Shown here piece after piece: positions 10,648-23,670 of a DNA stretch of 64,000 bases. The first letter of the stretch is position 1. Each line of letters starts with the position of its first letter. The notes below the pieces were generated by a model. That model did no database searches and was not told where the DNA came from. It worked only from the letters and a program-made list of their open reading frames with translations. Origin of the DNA: Ceratodon purpureus. Taxonomy: Eukaryota; Streptophyta; Bryopsida; Pseudoditrichales; Ditrichaceae. The DNA lies in NCBI GenBank assembly GCA_014871385.1, contig CM026421.1, positions 22,682,865-22,746,864 on the forward strand, read 5' to 3'. The translations under genes were made by a program, and so were the position numbers.

Positions 10648-13600
10648 TTACAGACAGGTGAGGCCGCACTGCACCAAGTTGGGGCCGCTTGATTTCGCCA
10701 AGAATGGGTTGATCCTCACCCACAAGAGCGAGAAGATGGAAGCCAAGAGGATAGACCACACAATGACAATGGTAGGCGTTCGGTTCTGGCGTCCCATGAG
10801 ACCCTTGAGGAAGGGGTACAAGTGAACAATCACCCAGAAGGCGAAGAAGAGCTTGCCGAACAGGGGACCCCAGGCTGAGTAACCGTTGTTGATGGCATCT
10901 GAAATGCCGGCCACCACGCCAATCATGTTGAAGATCATAATTGCAGTGGGTGGAATCAGAAGGGATGTCCACTTCAACAAATAAAGCTCGCCGAAATCCT
11001 CGTCTTCAGCTTGTTTGGATGTGACTGTGAAATTGGTGTCGATACCGGCGAGGACCTTCAACAGACCTTGGAAGAGGGCAAACAGATGCGCCGAGGTACC
11101 TCCAATGACCCAAAACTGCTCGTTCCTCCACCATTCCTCAAGCCCAATCCCAGACCATCGAATTTCGAGAATACCCGTGATGAAAATGGACAGGAAGAGT
11201 GAAATGAACCACAAACTGTCGAGGTTGCTAATCTGCATAGCAAAGGCGAGATAGCCATTAGGGAACCTTAAACCTTAGTCCTTAAACCCTAAGTCCTAAA
11301 CCTGACTACAAACAAGCAAGGAAAGTCTTGGTTGCTTCAATAGCAGAGTCACGCAGGATATAAGTAGATCTTGAGGTGATTGGAACTTACCGTAGGGATG
11401 ATAAACTTTCCAGTGAGCAGACAAATGGCCGGAAGTGTACAATAAGCGACAAGAGGCAAGGATGTCAAGGGGTAGATTGTAGTGTTGATGTATGCCAATC
11501 TCTCCAAACATTTCAGGTTGCCGGAGTAGCCATACCAAAGAGGGCAATGCCTGCTGAGCGAAATCTCCACCGAACCAAGAGCCCATCGAAGCACTTGGTT
11601 CAAACGATCTGACAAGTTGATGGGGGCTGAGCCCTTGAACGCTGGCCGGCGCGGCATGCAGTAGATCGAACGCCATCCTCGACAATGCATCTTAAAGCCC
11701 GTCAAAATATCTTCTGTCACGGACCCATAAATCCACCCAATCTGGCAAAGATCCAACAGACAAGGCCTCGGAATCAGTACAAATTTGTCTCGCCCCCACA
11801 TGTGCACACAAGATTTCGTTCCAGAATACAATGCAATACTGGTTGATTGGTAGCCCGCATTACCTCTTTTCCCCACTCGGTCTTGTCTTCGTAACCGCAA
11901 CTAATGACGTGAATGGCTTCCTTGAGGAGCGACCCTGCACTTGCAGAGTGATGCACACCCCTGCTGTCAAGCATCGTGGAGGCGACGAACACTGGCGACT
12001 GCCCGAACCGCTTCTCGAAGTCCTTGGTGGAGACGATCGATGACTTCTCATCGTGGTCCATGCCACCGTCCATACCCTCCTCAACATCCTCCAGCCGGAA
12101 GATGGGAATGCTGGAGTCGGCTCCCGAGGGCAGCTTCTTCTTCGAGTATTTACCTTTGCTCTTCTTGCTCTTCTTGCGTGGAGCGCAGCAAAATGAAGGG
12201 CAGATGCTGCTGCAACCAAACTTTGCTTTCTTCTTCGCCGGAGGCTCAAAACCATACAATGCTTGCCTCCTGAACACGCATCCCGTGCCCACGTATACTG
12301 GTCCTTGAATACCATCCAAACCCTTCATGTTAACCTGCACATAACAAAGGAAACAGCCATCGACACATATGTCAACATCCATCGGAGACTCGTCGACCAT
12401 AAACCTTGAATGTATTTCATGAAATTAGGAGCAACTGTCTCGATGCAACACTTACATCGAAGAAAACGGTGTTATGATTCGCATATCGATCGTTCCGATC
12501 AATGCCGTCGAACCGCTGCGGGAACTGCACATAGCAAACCTTGGGCCCCACGTTGGGGTCCATCATGAAGCACATCGCCTCCCGAATGGCCTTGCTGTTG
12601 TTAATGTAGTGATCACAATCCAGATTCAGCATATACGGCGCGTTCGTCAGCACCGCGCTGACTCGCACGAGCGCGTTCATAGCTCCGGCCTTCTTGTGGT
12701 GATTGAATCCCGGCCTCTTCTCCCTGGAAACGTACACCAAACGAGGGAGCTCGTTGCCATCCGTGTCTAGACCACCGCTGTGCCCCAAGAACACTTGGAT
12801 CATGCCTGGATGGTCGCGGGAGTTGTTTCCTGGCCATGGTGTGCCGTCCTGCATTGTCCATCCCTCCTCCGGCACCTTCACAGCTTTGGCTACCAACGCA
12901 TTCACGCGCACCTTGAACTCCTCATATTCTCTCTGCAAGCACACAGCACACACCTCTATTGTCAGCAATCTGGATCAAATATTTTGTGTAACATTGTCAT
13001 GGCAAGGTCAGCATAACGAGTTATGTGAGCTGGGAAATTTCTGTGAGCTGCGAGATTTTGCAAAGCTGAGTATTTGGAGGAGTTACACTACCTTCATGGC
13101 GCGGCGTTCTCCAACGAAGGTGGGCTGCACCTTATCCTTGAGGTAGTCAATCTTGAGAGCGAAGTACATTTCCGGAGCTCGCGGTTCGATGTTGAATTTC
13201 TTGCAGAAGGGCACCCACTTCCGAGCGAACTCAGAGGTCTCGGAGAGCGCCTCGAAGGTGAGCATGGCTGCTCCATCGTCGGAGAGGTAGCATGAGACTT
13301 TGTCGACCGGGTAATCCACAGCAAGGATCGACAAGATGGTGTTGGCGGTGACGATCGGGGGCTCCTTCATGGGGTCCACGGTACACACGTACACGTCCAC
13401 ATGCGCCAGGTTCGACGGCGCCCCAGGTTTCTCATAGCGGAGGGAGAGTCTGTCTAGATACGTTTCGCGCTCGATGGGCAACCACTTGGGGAATTGATCG
13501 AGAATCCAGGAAACGGCGAACCAGATCTCGCATATCACGGACGTTATCCACAAGCCGTACGCACCTTCCACAGGGTGCAGGATTCGGTAGCGCAAGAAGA

Positions 13601-15546
13601 AAGCCAGCGCCACTAGTCGAATGACAATGAGCATTCGGTAGGGATTTATCTTGGCGGACGCGATGGGAATCTTTCGGGAGAGCGGCTGCCTCGACTCATC
13701 CATTCTGCAACCAACCAACCGAAAGGTAAGCCATTAGCTTCATTGCAAATCACGAAGTCCTGTTTGAAATCTTCACACAGATATCATGTTTAAAAGCCTG
13801 GCATATGGAAAAACAGTGCCCAAATTTTCTGTCTATCCGCTTCAAGTGAAATTCAGGGATTTGGGATATGTGAGCTTTCATTGTTTTCAGGTATTAGTTG
13901 TGAGTGAAGAGTTGCAAGATTATGAGCATGATGGAGAGTCGATGTCATACATTGGCAGATCGGGGCCACCGTCGTCACCGTCCATGTCCTTGGGATGCAA
14001 CGCCCCGCCGTCACTCATCATCATCTGCATCTTCTCTTGCCGCTGCTTCCAGTCGTCCATTTTGTCTTTCCATGCGACACTGCCATACCCATACGCTGCC
14101 AAGTCTTTCGTCGGGTCCATTGGCCGCGCTTGCACTGAAACCATGACACGGATCACACGTACCACGGTTAATTAATCGCACAAGCCACGGGTCCCAAATT
14201 ACAGTGCATTATGTATGTATGCAGATGAGCTTGTGTTCTTAATTCCATACCAGGAAGTTTAGATTCAATGTAGCCGATGGGGTGGACTCGGTTGCCATTG
14301 GGCACCACGAGCGCATGATTCTCGTCGTCGTCGGAGTCGACGGCGTTGCCGTCGGTGAGCAAGGGGTAGCGAGGCTGCTGGTGCATCATGTTGTGCGTTG
14401 CCACTTCGTGCCCATACATGTTGCCGTAGTTCATGCGCCCATGCATGAGCTGATCCGGTGTGGTTTGATGGTCTTGCTTATCCATCTCGAACTCGTTTTC
14501 CAAGTCGTCGAGGCCGTCTTCGTCATCGTCTCCTGGCACACGCGCACACCCTAATTGCACAACCAACAACTCGGATTAGCCCACAATATTTTCATAATTA
14601 AAACTAATTAAACCAAAGCGACTGCGAGCTCTTAATTGATTCTTAGTTCATCGTGAGCAAAACTCTTCATGTTCCAGATTCCAGCGGCTGTTAATCTCGA
14701 ATGATTGTACTGGTTTAGCAGGTTTAGGAGATTAGCTAATCAATCCTCACCTTTCAAGCGCTTGTAGCGGGTCTTGCAGTGAGGACAGACAGAGTTGCCC
14801 TCCTTGCGCTCGTACTCATAGCAAGTGCGGCACACAGGAAACGCACACTCGTTGCAGGCAACAAACACATCACCGTCGTGGTTGAGCCCAACTGGGTCAC
14901 CGCAGATTTGGCAGAAATTGTCGTTGACAGCTTGGTTCATGTTTCTCGGCTAACAAACCACATGATGAATGGTCAGCACTTCAGCATTCGAGAGCAAGAG
15001 CCGAAACGGGCGAACGTTTCTATCATTTTACATGAACACATTCAGGAAGTTTTGCAAAAACAAGTACGACAGCAAGCTGCAATAGAACAAAGTCTGCTGC
15101 AGAGTCCATGATTCGCGCTGTAGTACCAGTCTAGGTGTTCATAGGTCAGACGGTGGCCCACAGTCCCCGACAATGACCAGATCTATTCCACCAAATTGTT
15201 CCTAACCCCTGAAGCAACGGATGGACGGAAGAAAAACCAAGAACAAAGCACTGAGATTTGCAACTCTCGAAACTGCAAACTTCCGAACAGAAGTGACCGG
15301 CCCAATCTCGACGACTCCTTTGCCTGAAATGCACACTTCTCAATAGCACTCTGACTCCACAAACTTCTATCCACAAAATCTGGTGTGCACATTAGAACTA
15401 GTCACCAAGCACCGACAAGATCACAAGACGGGTGAGGTGAGGAAAGAGAAGAGTGATCTGCGTACCCCATGGATCCCCTCCGCAGGGATGACCACGAGCT
15501 CATTCCGGTTATGTGATCCCGCAATAAGGCCAGCATTTGCCTCCAT
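10648..15546 (-). CDS. CesA: Cellulose synthase catalytic subunit (CesA), nine exons
   Basis: This is a plasma-membrane family 2 glycosyltransferase that polymerises UDP-glucose into beta-1,4-glucan in the cellulose synthase complex. Exons (minus strand): 15546-15466, 14949-14751, 14550-14251, 14134-13951, 13704-13092, 12932-12456, 12334-11864, 11741-11391, 11232-10648. All introns are GT-AG and all phases join, giving 1086 aa. The protein starts [19 protein letters not shown], followed by an eight-cysteine RING-type zinc finger (residues 40-85). The four catalytic signatures are intact: DDG (397-399), DCD (564-566), TED (784-786) and QVLRW (824-828). The plant-conserved region follows residue 460, and a Cys/Lys-rich class-specific region lies in exon 7. 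Transmembrane helices occur at about 280-320 and from about 830 to the C-terminus. The end, LVQCGLTCL, resembles moss CesA tails. The gene is complete, with no frame breaks. Confidence 0.97.
11262..11302 (+). repeat. Telomere-like CCTTAAACC repeats in CesA intron 8
   Basis: Several degenerate copies of CCTTAAACC / CCCTAAGTCC / CCTAAACC lie within the intron, close to the exon 9 acceptor. They resemble the plant telomere unit CCCTAAA and its promoter form, the telo-box. Function is unknown. Confidence 0.55.
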
Positions 15547-15903
15547 CGCTGCTTCACTTCCTGCACTCTCAAGTGCACTCCTCACCACTCCTCGCAATGG
15601 CGGCGCTAATTCCTTCTCTCCTCACCAAACGCACAGCTGTGACAACTTCGTTGACACCTCTGCTTCAGAATCGCCATGCACACTACCCTCCCTGGATTCC
15701 AACTAAACTTCCCACCTCCTCTCAAACTACCCCTTGTACAGATCCCCAAATATTCTACCTTCCACCTTTCCTGCTGCACTTTGTGATTCAATCTGAATAC
15801 TACGTCAACGTCAACGACACAATACTGGATCTCCCTCCAAACCACCCTCCATGGCAAACACAAGATGAACTTGGCTGCAGAAACAGATTCTAGAGATGAC
15901 TCA

Positions 15904-15929
15904 CTCTCTCTCTCTCTCTCTCTCTCTCC
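15904..15929 (+). repeat. (CT)13 microsatellite upstream of CesA
   Basis: About 13 perfect CT dinucleotides lie roughly 360 bp upstream of the CesA start codon, in its 5' leader or promoter. On the gene's own strand this is a GA repeat, a motif common in plant core promoters and bound by GAGA-binding BBR/BPC factors. A regulatory role here is inference. Confidence 0.75.
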
Positions 15930-16215
15930 CTGGAGAGGCGCTGCAGGTTGTCAACGATGATCTAGCTGCAGCGGCAAGGAAGGGGAGCGAGGGAGCACGG
16001 ATGTGTAGAGGAGTGCATGAATTGGCGAGGATTGGTGTCCGGGCCCCAGCAGCGTGAGAGCGGCCCCAATCATTCACAAAAGGCGATGCCAATGCAAGTG
16101 AAGCAGCAGCTGCCCAAGCCTAGACGTCCTGCATTATGGAAGGCTGCCATAGCCTGAGGTGGGCAAGTCTTGGAAGGGAATGGGGCAGGGGCAGGGGCAG
16201 AAACAGTGGAAATGG

Positions 16216-16820
16216 GCTTTCAATAAAACTTAACTCTTTCTCTTCACTGATCTCTGCCATACTCCATTGCACTACCGGCATTCACAGCTGCTTTGTATCA
16301 CCGTCATCATCGCCCTATACATACTTTCATACACAAGTACTGTATGTATACATGTACATTCATAATCCTGCTTAAATCTCCCACTTATTACCTGCTCTTC
16401 ATGAAGGAAAAAAGAAGCCTTTCATTTTGGTCATATGTGTATGTATACTGTATGTATTTACATTGATAATATTGCTTTAATTTTCACCTAATTATTACCT
16501 GCTCTTCATGAAGAAAAAGAAAAGCTTTCATTTTGGGCTAGTTGAGTGTTTGCTGGGACTATGGAGTGATTCAAAGGTGGGTAAGTTGATTGCATGGAGT
16601 TTGGTATCATTGGTAAAAGTTGTTTAGTTACTGCGCTAGTTGTGTGATGTGTGGGTGTTTTTATCCAGGGGTATGAGTTGAAAGGATTAGCCTTTTGGGG
16701 TCACAGAGAAGTCATTATTGGGGGTGGTCTCTATTGTTGCTTGGCTGTCTGCATATGAAAGTAAAATGTAGGTTTGTACAAAGGAAAAGGTACTTGAGCA
16801 AGCTGTATCTAAGTGTAGAA
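16216..16820. repeat. Right copy (B) of the duplicated spacer, CesA-proximal part
   Basis: This is the partner of 60-560 (see that entry). It also holds a local tandem duplication of about 90 bp: 16340-16430 and 16449-16536 share CTGTATGTAT, TACATT-ATAAT, TTATTACCTGCTCTTCATGAAG and CTTTCATTTTGG. Confidence 0.6.
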
Positions 16821-17099
16821 TTTGACTGGTGAGACAATAGGGTGGTGAATTTCTGAAACCACTGATTGGAGATATTTTGCTTCTGAAAATGTGACCCGGG
16901 GTCACTTAGAAGCAAAAAGGGTGAAAGAATTCGTTTACTGCAGTTTTTGGGCCTGGGTTGATGCACAAATCTCCGATTGAGCCTGAATGTTATTTGGGTA
17001 GGAGGGAGGCCCCATCCGTTCCCTCTCTAAAACCATGTGGTCAATTGTGGTAACACTTTATTCCTGCGTCAATAAACTAAGTCATAACAAAATTGATTT

Positions 17100-17958
17100 T
17101 TAACCCCTAATTGGCCAAAGTCCTAGAATGGGCGTGTTTGAAATTTGGGCAGATTCCTAAAAGTTCAAATTTACTTGAAATTTTTTGAAATATTCGGTGG
17201 AAAAAGGTTTTTTCAAAAGATTTATAAGGACATTTTTTTTATTTTTTTTGGATGAAGTAAGCAAAAGTTATGCTCCTCTGAGCATAAAACGCCCTTCCAC
17301 GGGCAGGCTCTCAGCCACTGTGAATGCAGCAATTTCTGCCCAAAACTGCCCAAAACTGCCCAAAACTGCCCAAATCTGCCTAAAGACAAAACTTTGAAAT
17401 TCCACCAAAAATCGAGATTTTATTTTTTTTCCAAAAATCAAAATTCCTATTTGTAGAAGAGGCACTAGAGCATGTTTCCACCATTTGGATTTTCAATCCA
17501 AGAATCTTTCACATGTTATTTTTATTGTAAAAAAACGGCCTTTGTATGTGAATTTCAGCATACCCCCTTGTGGAAATTGATGATTTTCTACACGTTCTAC
17601 ACCTTGCATGGGTATGAGATTTTGTGGACATGTACCTAACTCACCTAGGAACAAGAATTTAAAGAGGCGCCATCCAAATCTACTCAAAAAAATGGTTTTT
17701 TTGGACCCCAAAATACTGCTGTCTGCTTTTTGCAGGGTAAAAAAACCTTTTTTTTCAACTTTGAATGTTATGATCTCTCAAATGGTAAGGAATGAGAGTG
17801 TGAGATTTGACATGGACATAGACATAGAAGTTAGATACAAGATCTTACGGTTGGAAATACCAAAATTGGTTTCAATTTTGCACTATCCAGCTTGCTTTCA
17901 AAAGGGACTAGTTGGTGGCAGTTTTGAGCAAAAACACCCTTGGCCATTTAGGGGTTAA
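17100..17958. mobile_element. TTAA-flanked DNA transposon, non-autonomous (T2)
   Basis: TTAA occurs at 17100-17103 and 17955-17958. The termini are CCCCTAATTGGCCAAAG on the left and, inverted, CCCCTAAATGGCCAAGG on the right. The interior of about 850 bp has no transposase frame. Read from its right end, the element has a subterminal block with AACCGTAAGATCTTG followed by CCATTTGAGAGATCATAAC (17758-17856 on the plus strand). The same block occurs in T4 and T5, so the three are one family. An 11-bp minisatellite of CCCAAAACTGC units (17333-17379) lies inside. Confidence 0.8.
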
Positions 17959-18134
17959 AAAACATTACTATTATTATTTTTCTTGCCTAGTATAATAGTT
18001 CTCTTATTTGTGTAAATTTTATGCTCTTTAGATCTATATTCTTATAGACTTTAGTATTTGTCACTTTTTTTGAATTCAATCATAGATTTGTAGTCAATGA
18101 ATCTATTTATATATAGATGTAGTTGTTGTTATTT

Positions 18135-18910
18135 GCTGTCAATTTAACATAGGACACCCTTCATCCAGACCAATTATCAATATGAGATTTCACGCTATGA
18201 GACAACTAATACAGGTATAGTTGACATTAGTCATTTTTTTGAATTCCATCATAATCTGTTAAATGTGTTTAAATATGTCTATTGTTTCATGTTGTTTGCT
18301 GCCAAATTTATATAAGAAATCCTCTCATCTAGACCAAATGTCAGTATGAGATCTTGGACTATAAGACAGCTACAGTCATGACACACTTATAGTCAAATCT
18401 GTCACTTTTGTTGGATTCAATCATAATTTATTAATCGGGTTCAACATTTTTGTTGTTGTTGATGTTCCTGAGTCCTGACACACCTACAGCTGAATCTGTC
18501 ACTTCTTACATAGGACATCCTCTCATCTAGACCAAATGTCAGCATGATATCTCGGACTATAAGACAGCTACACTTCTTACATAGGACATCCCCTAGACCA
18601 AATGTCACTATGAGATCTTGGACTATAAGACAGCTATAGTCATGACTCACTTACAGTTGAATATGTCACTTCTTTTGGATTCAACTGTGGTCTATTAATC
18701 AGGTTCAACATGTCTGTTGTTGTTGTTCCCGTCACACCTACAGTTGAATCTGTCACTTCATTTGGATTGAACATATATGTTTCGACATGTCTGTTGTTGT
18801 TGTTCCTTCCAATTTAACATAAGATATGCTCTCACCCGAACCAAATATCAGTATGAGAACTCATCATCTCCTATAAGACACCTATTGTTATGACACACCT
18901 ATAATTGACA
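18135..18910. repeat. Degenerate minisatellite array, about 100-190-bp period
   Basis: Five or more diverged copies share a core: CATCTAGACCAAATGTCAGTATGAGATC, GGACTATAAGACAGCTA, CATGACACAC, AGTTGAATCTGTCACTT, TGGATTCAA and TTGTTGTTG. Copies vary in length through internal deletions (for example 18510-18600). There is no coding potential. The array may be the decayed interior of a larger repeat. Confidence 0.65.
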
Positions 18911-20680
18911 TAACATTTTAAAATCCATCCTGGTATTAAGTCTATGTAGAAGTGAATTTATAAGCCTTAGCAACAGAATTCATATCACCTCAATTGTACT
19001 CATGGTACAAAAATAATTTGAAATAGATTTTCTAGAATAATAAATAGAAATTTTATGGAGACATTATAAGCTTAAAATGCATCACATCAAGATTATAGTG
19101 CACTAGAAAAGTAAAATAGTCTAAATTTGTATTCTAACAATGTGGTATCAAAAGATAGAAGATTCATTAATTCATAGAGTTTTGTAATGGTATTACTTAC
19201 TATCTATAGTAATTACTCGAAGCACTAATGCAAGTCTAAAGTGTGAAAAGGCAAGATTAAAAATAAAAAATTCAAGTGTTTCTATAAATACTTTTTAAAA
19301 TAAAAATGGTTACTTGTTTCTACTGGTTCCTCTTTCTTGCTTGGTTTGGAATTATTTTGTCAATTATTTCAACTTTGTCACATTTCTCATTTTAGATGTC
19401 AAATTACTATAGATTTTAATGATTTAAATTCATATGTGCATTTCCATGTATGTTTCTTACAAAAGTAACAACATACAAATACACTACAGTAGCTTTTATG
19501 TGCGGTTCTCTTAGAGATTGTTAATAACATTGTTCATCATCCTCGTATTAACGAGATGAGTGTTTGTAACATAGGTGATGAGAAGTCACTAGGTACTATT
19601 GAAATGCATATGCAGAACTAGCTTGAAATTGCAACAACATATTTCAATCTTGGAATATTCCAACTTGTAAAGTGAAGCAGATTTACCACTACCAACTAAA
19701 AGGTCCATTTTATTTTTAATGTTTAGATGCAACAGTGAAAAAATAACATCCAAAAATTGAGCATTTTCATAAGCAAGAAATCAAAAAATATTGAGCTTGG
19801 CTTTAATGACATTCATGCTTCCTGAGTCACAACTATAAGTTGTTTCAAGAGAACAACTTGGCATCATTGTTGCACAAAACACATATTGTAGCACCATAGC
19901 AGGTTTGGCAACTGATGTATAAATATTCAATTTTTTTGGAAAACTAAGATTCATTTCTCAAAGACTAAAATTTTTATTTTTTAATTTTAGCAAAACAAAA
20001 TACTAAAAATGAGCTAAATGACTTATAACTATATATACAAATATGTATATAAATATTTTTCCTTTTTTTTTTTCATTTTAAGATTAATATTTTTTAAATG
20101 TATTTTTGACAAATTTGCTATATTGCTATAGTATAACAATTGTAATTATAGATACCGACTTAGTGTCTTCTCTCCAGCTACTTACATAACATTGTCATAT
20201 GAATAAAAGATTAAAGGCAAAAATATAGCACTAATATATTGCTTGCAAGTTCATGCAAACATTGGTGGTGGACAGAGTACGCTTTCAAGCTCCAAGAAAG
20301 AGGAGGTAAGAAATGACTCACACAATCTCTAGGATAGAGTAGACCATTGTAACAGAATCTAGAAGATAGCCAGACATCAACACGTAACACTTCTTTGTAG
20401 ACTCCAAATTAACAAACCAAGAACATGAAAACCATATTGGTGGACTTGATTCAAAGGCGGAAGTTGCAGAATCCATCACTAAAGTCCCCCAACTTTTATC
20501 TCTCTTGCAAAGAACAAGTTTGTAGTGTTGAAATTCAATTGTTGACTACACAAAATTTGTAATATCAATAAGCTCAAAGTATGTCATTGCAATTGTCAAT
20601 ATAAACAAATTGTTGTAAAGTAAAGGAACTAGCAAAGATCATGATAAAAATAACAAAAAAAAAGACAATTAATGAAAACA
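18911..20680. other. AT-rich non-coding stretch
   Basis: I see no exon or RNA gene. The motif CACCATAGCAGGTTTGGCAACT at about 19891 resembles the end of the MITE at 23983-24231 and the sequence at about 34853, so a decayed relative of that element may be present. Confidence 0.35.
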
Positions 20681-20690
20681 AGTATGCAAA

Positions 20691-20753
20691 CAATCAAAGG
20701 ACAATCAAAGGACGATCAAAGGACAATCAAAGGACAATCAAAGGACAATCAAA
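20691..20753 (+). repeat. 11-bp minisatellite AATCAAAGGAC, about six copies
   Basis: Six near-perfect tandem copies of AATCAAAGGAC; one copy has G for A (GATCAAAGGAC). The 61-codon frame through it is a translation of the repeat. Confidence 0.9.
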
Positions 20754-20988
20754 TACAAAGAACAATTGTGTAAGGGAAAAAAAAAGTGCCAAGAGAAGAA
20801 GGATTTTGCTTAGGCTGAAAAAGTAGTAGACCATAAGAAAGCAATGCTAGTGAAAGTCCATTGTGCCTGCTTACATGAGTTGAAAAAACCTTCAACTAAA
20901 CCATCAAGGTTGTCGCAAAGTGCTTGTCTTGTAAAAGAAGAAACATCTTAAAACATCAAGGCACTAGAAGATGTAGGAGTCACCATTC

Positions 20989-21231
20989 TTAACCCTTAAA
21001 CGTCAGACCCAGCCCGAGGGCCTGGATTTTTTTTTTGAGAGAATCTCGCTCATAACTTACACTCCATTATATCAAATGGGATTTCCAGAATGCCAAACTG
21101 AGCACCTTAAAGAGATCTATACTTTCTTAGAATAGAGTTCAAGAAAATTAAAAATAGAATAATGCTTAAAATGGATTTTAAAAGAGATTTTGGGTGTGGT
21201 ATCAGGAAAGCATATGACGTTTAAGGGTTAA
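20989..21231. mobile_element. TTAA-flanked MITE, 235 bp (T3)
   Basis: TTAA occurs at 20989-20992 and 21228-21231, with perfect 13-bp inverted termini CCCTTAAACGTCA just inside, so the match including TTAA is 17 bp. No coding capacity. It is the cleanest TTAA miniature element in the window and belongs to a different subfamily from T2, T4 and T5. Confidence 0.85.
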
Positions 21232-21994
21232 GAAAAGTCAGCTTTTTCTATCGTTGTTTGGAGAAAATGGAGATCTATTTGGCAACAGAAGTCAATTCTA
21301 AAGAAGCTTGTTCTAATTTTCCGCCTTTGAGGCATGTGTAAGATTGCCTTCTCTTGCGCTCATCTTTTCTCACAATTTTCTTTTTTACAATTGGCACTAA
21401 ATAAGGTCTTCTACTCTTCACCTAACATCTTCTCTCTCCTTCAATTTGGCATACATCCGCACACTACCACCTCTAGTGGACAATTTCTTTTGCATGTCAA
21501 GGACCTTCAATTCTTCCACAACAAAATTATGGATGGTCCACCCTAGTTCTAGAAGAAAGATAGGTAATGTAGGACAGAAAGGCAAAAAATATGTGAGAGC
21601 CGTTTCAAATGCTTTGTGGCTAGAGCCTAGATGTTGACTAAATCAAGCAAGACATATTAAAAAACAACCGCACACATTGTAGAAAAGGTTTTTTTTGGTG
21701 TATGAAGGCAAGGAGATGTGGTTCTATGGGTGGAATATGTCTATACATGGTGGTAAGTAGTCACATTTTTAGGTTGTGCTACTCAACAACTTTCAGCCAA
21801 ATTTAACTTACATTACAAGTCATAATACTTCAAGTTTTGGTCAAAGAAATTACGATTGGTTCAAAACTTTGATTTACAATTCATGGTATTGTTGTGACCA
21901 AAAAGTAACCCCCTACTGTGTAGAAATGGAAAGACCCACCGATCCAATTTCAATAACAAAATTCTTCACACTTCAAATTATTCTTTTATCAATT

Positions 21995-22114
21995 CACTAG
22001 TGGGAAGGGAGTTGTTCCCCTCGAAAATTTTGTAGAGGAATCGGTAACAATTGGAGGAACTGTTACCGATTCCTCCAAAACTTATCGAGGGGAAGGACTC
22101 ACTGTCCACTAGTG
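21995..22114. mobile_element. CACTA-type foldback MITE, 120 bp
   Basis: The element begins CACTAGTGG and ends in its inverse CCACTAGTG, flanked on both sides by the 3-bp direct repeat ATT. CACTA termini with a 3-bp target duplication define the CACTA/EnSpm superfamily. The whole element folds back: arms of about 50 bp with TTCCCCTCGA, TTTTG-AGAGGAATCGGTAACA and complements surround a loop of about 11 nt at 22050-22060. It is non-autonomous. A transcript would form a long hairpin able to yield small RNAs. Confidence 0.75.
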
Positions 22115-22587
22115 ATTTAAATAGTAAGAATAGTATTTTTGAATATTGTGAGGAACCTTCTTCTACAAAACCAGTTTAGTTTTATTTTTTATTTTTTTAT
22201 TTTTTTATTTTTAATAATTTATTGAAACGAGGCCATGTTTTGTAAGTTGCTGATTTTAGGACATCCAACTTTACATGTACAAAAACAAATTGTATCAAAT
22301 AACATTGGGAGGAAAAATCAAGAACAATTGAAGTGGTTATAATAATGGCAAGTATTTTTGAAAGAGCTATAAGGCTTAAAGTAACTTCTAGTGAAATACC
22401 TATGATCAACATATGACCAAGTTGATTTTGAAATGTGTATGCAAAACACTTATGACCAAGCTGATTTTTAAATTCATTTGTTATACAAATACAAAAGGCA
22501 GAATTCCTTTGCAATAACATATTTGTCTTGATTCATTGAACAAATACTGTGGCTCAATTTTATTAAAATTAGCCCTTTCACATTACT

Positions 22588-23670
22588 GCATTGGTCTGAA
22601 TCTGACTGCCATCACAGCACTTGCACTGCACTGACCCTGTTCAAATTGTACACAGTAACAATTTATACGTGGTGCCTGTAACTCGACACTGATGGGGTTG
22701 TCAACTCCCTGACCCAAAATAATGTAATGGAATGAAGGACTCATTCCCACATCAAGTTGTATCCATCACTTGCAGAAATGCATGTCTGTCAACGTGAAGT
22801 GGCTGGACCCCCTTGCTTGTTCCATTGGAAAATTTACCACTCTCTCCAGCCTGGCTGAGCTCTGGCTGGAAGGACCTGGAAGATTCTGGGGCACAATCTT
22901 GCCTGTTTGTTTTAAATATTTAATTTTTTATGTACTAATAATTTAAAAAAAATAGCTAAATTACAAAACCCGTGAGCCTGGCTGAAAGAGGTGAATGCTC
23001 GCAGGAAGGCAAGGACAACATGTGATTTGACCCAAACCAAATTCCATTCAATACCATTTCCCAGGCTTGTAAATGTGCTACAGTACATGTGCAAGCCTGA
23101 CAGTACAATGTCTTTTTGAAAAATCAGAAATTTATACATGGATGAAATACAGCAAACATGTTCTTATGCCAAATATTTCAAAGAATGTAGACAATTCTAA
23201 TCACTGTGTAACATTTCTTTTTAGTAGTTGGGCAACGCGTGAAATTTGAAGAAAAACTTGACAAATACCCAAGTTCGAACAAACTGAAAACATCTCCTAA
23301 ATCCAACATCTAGGTAGCATATTTCATGCACTAAAACACATCTCAACGTTGAACAGCATCTGAGAGGTCAAATGCACTTTTGTACCACTCCGCAGTACAT
23401 ACTGTATGCTCACCCCCAACCAAAACGACCAAACTGCAATCATTCCTTCAAACACAAATCGAGTTGGTCATACTAACAATTCCTTTTGGTCCCCACATGA
23501 CGATTCATTGGCAGCTGCCATTGGTCTGGAGTCACGGCCAAACTTGAACTGGGCCCCAATCCAAGGAAGAACGCAATCAAATGACCTTGGAGTATGTATT
23601 TTATAGCATGATTGAGCTTCAATGAGAGCTATGATCATCCAAAGTTCCGTATGCTCAAATATGAAGTGCA
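22588..23670. repeat. Right copy (B) of the duplicated spacer, middle part
   Basis: Partner of 3885-6580 (see that entry). The best-preserved pairs are 22750-22895 against 5790-5935, and 23560-23660 against 6480-6580. Both copies of the first pair could encode LSSL-x-x-L-x-L/E-x-PGRF-like residues on the plus strand, but the frames are otherwise broken, so coding is unproven. Confidence 0.55.

Noticed and set aside
11376-14554. Plus-strand frames across the CesA exons
   Set aside because: They overlap recognised CesA exons on the minus strand and carry no domain of their own.
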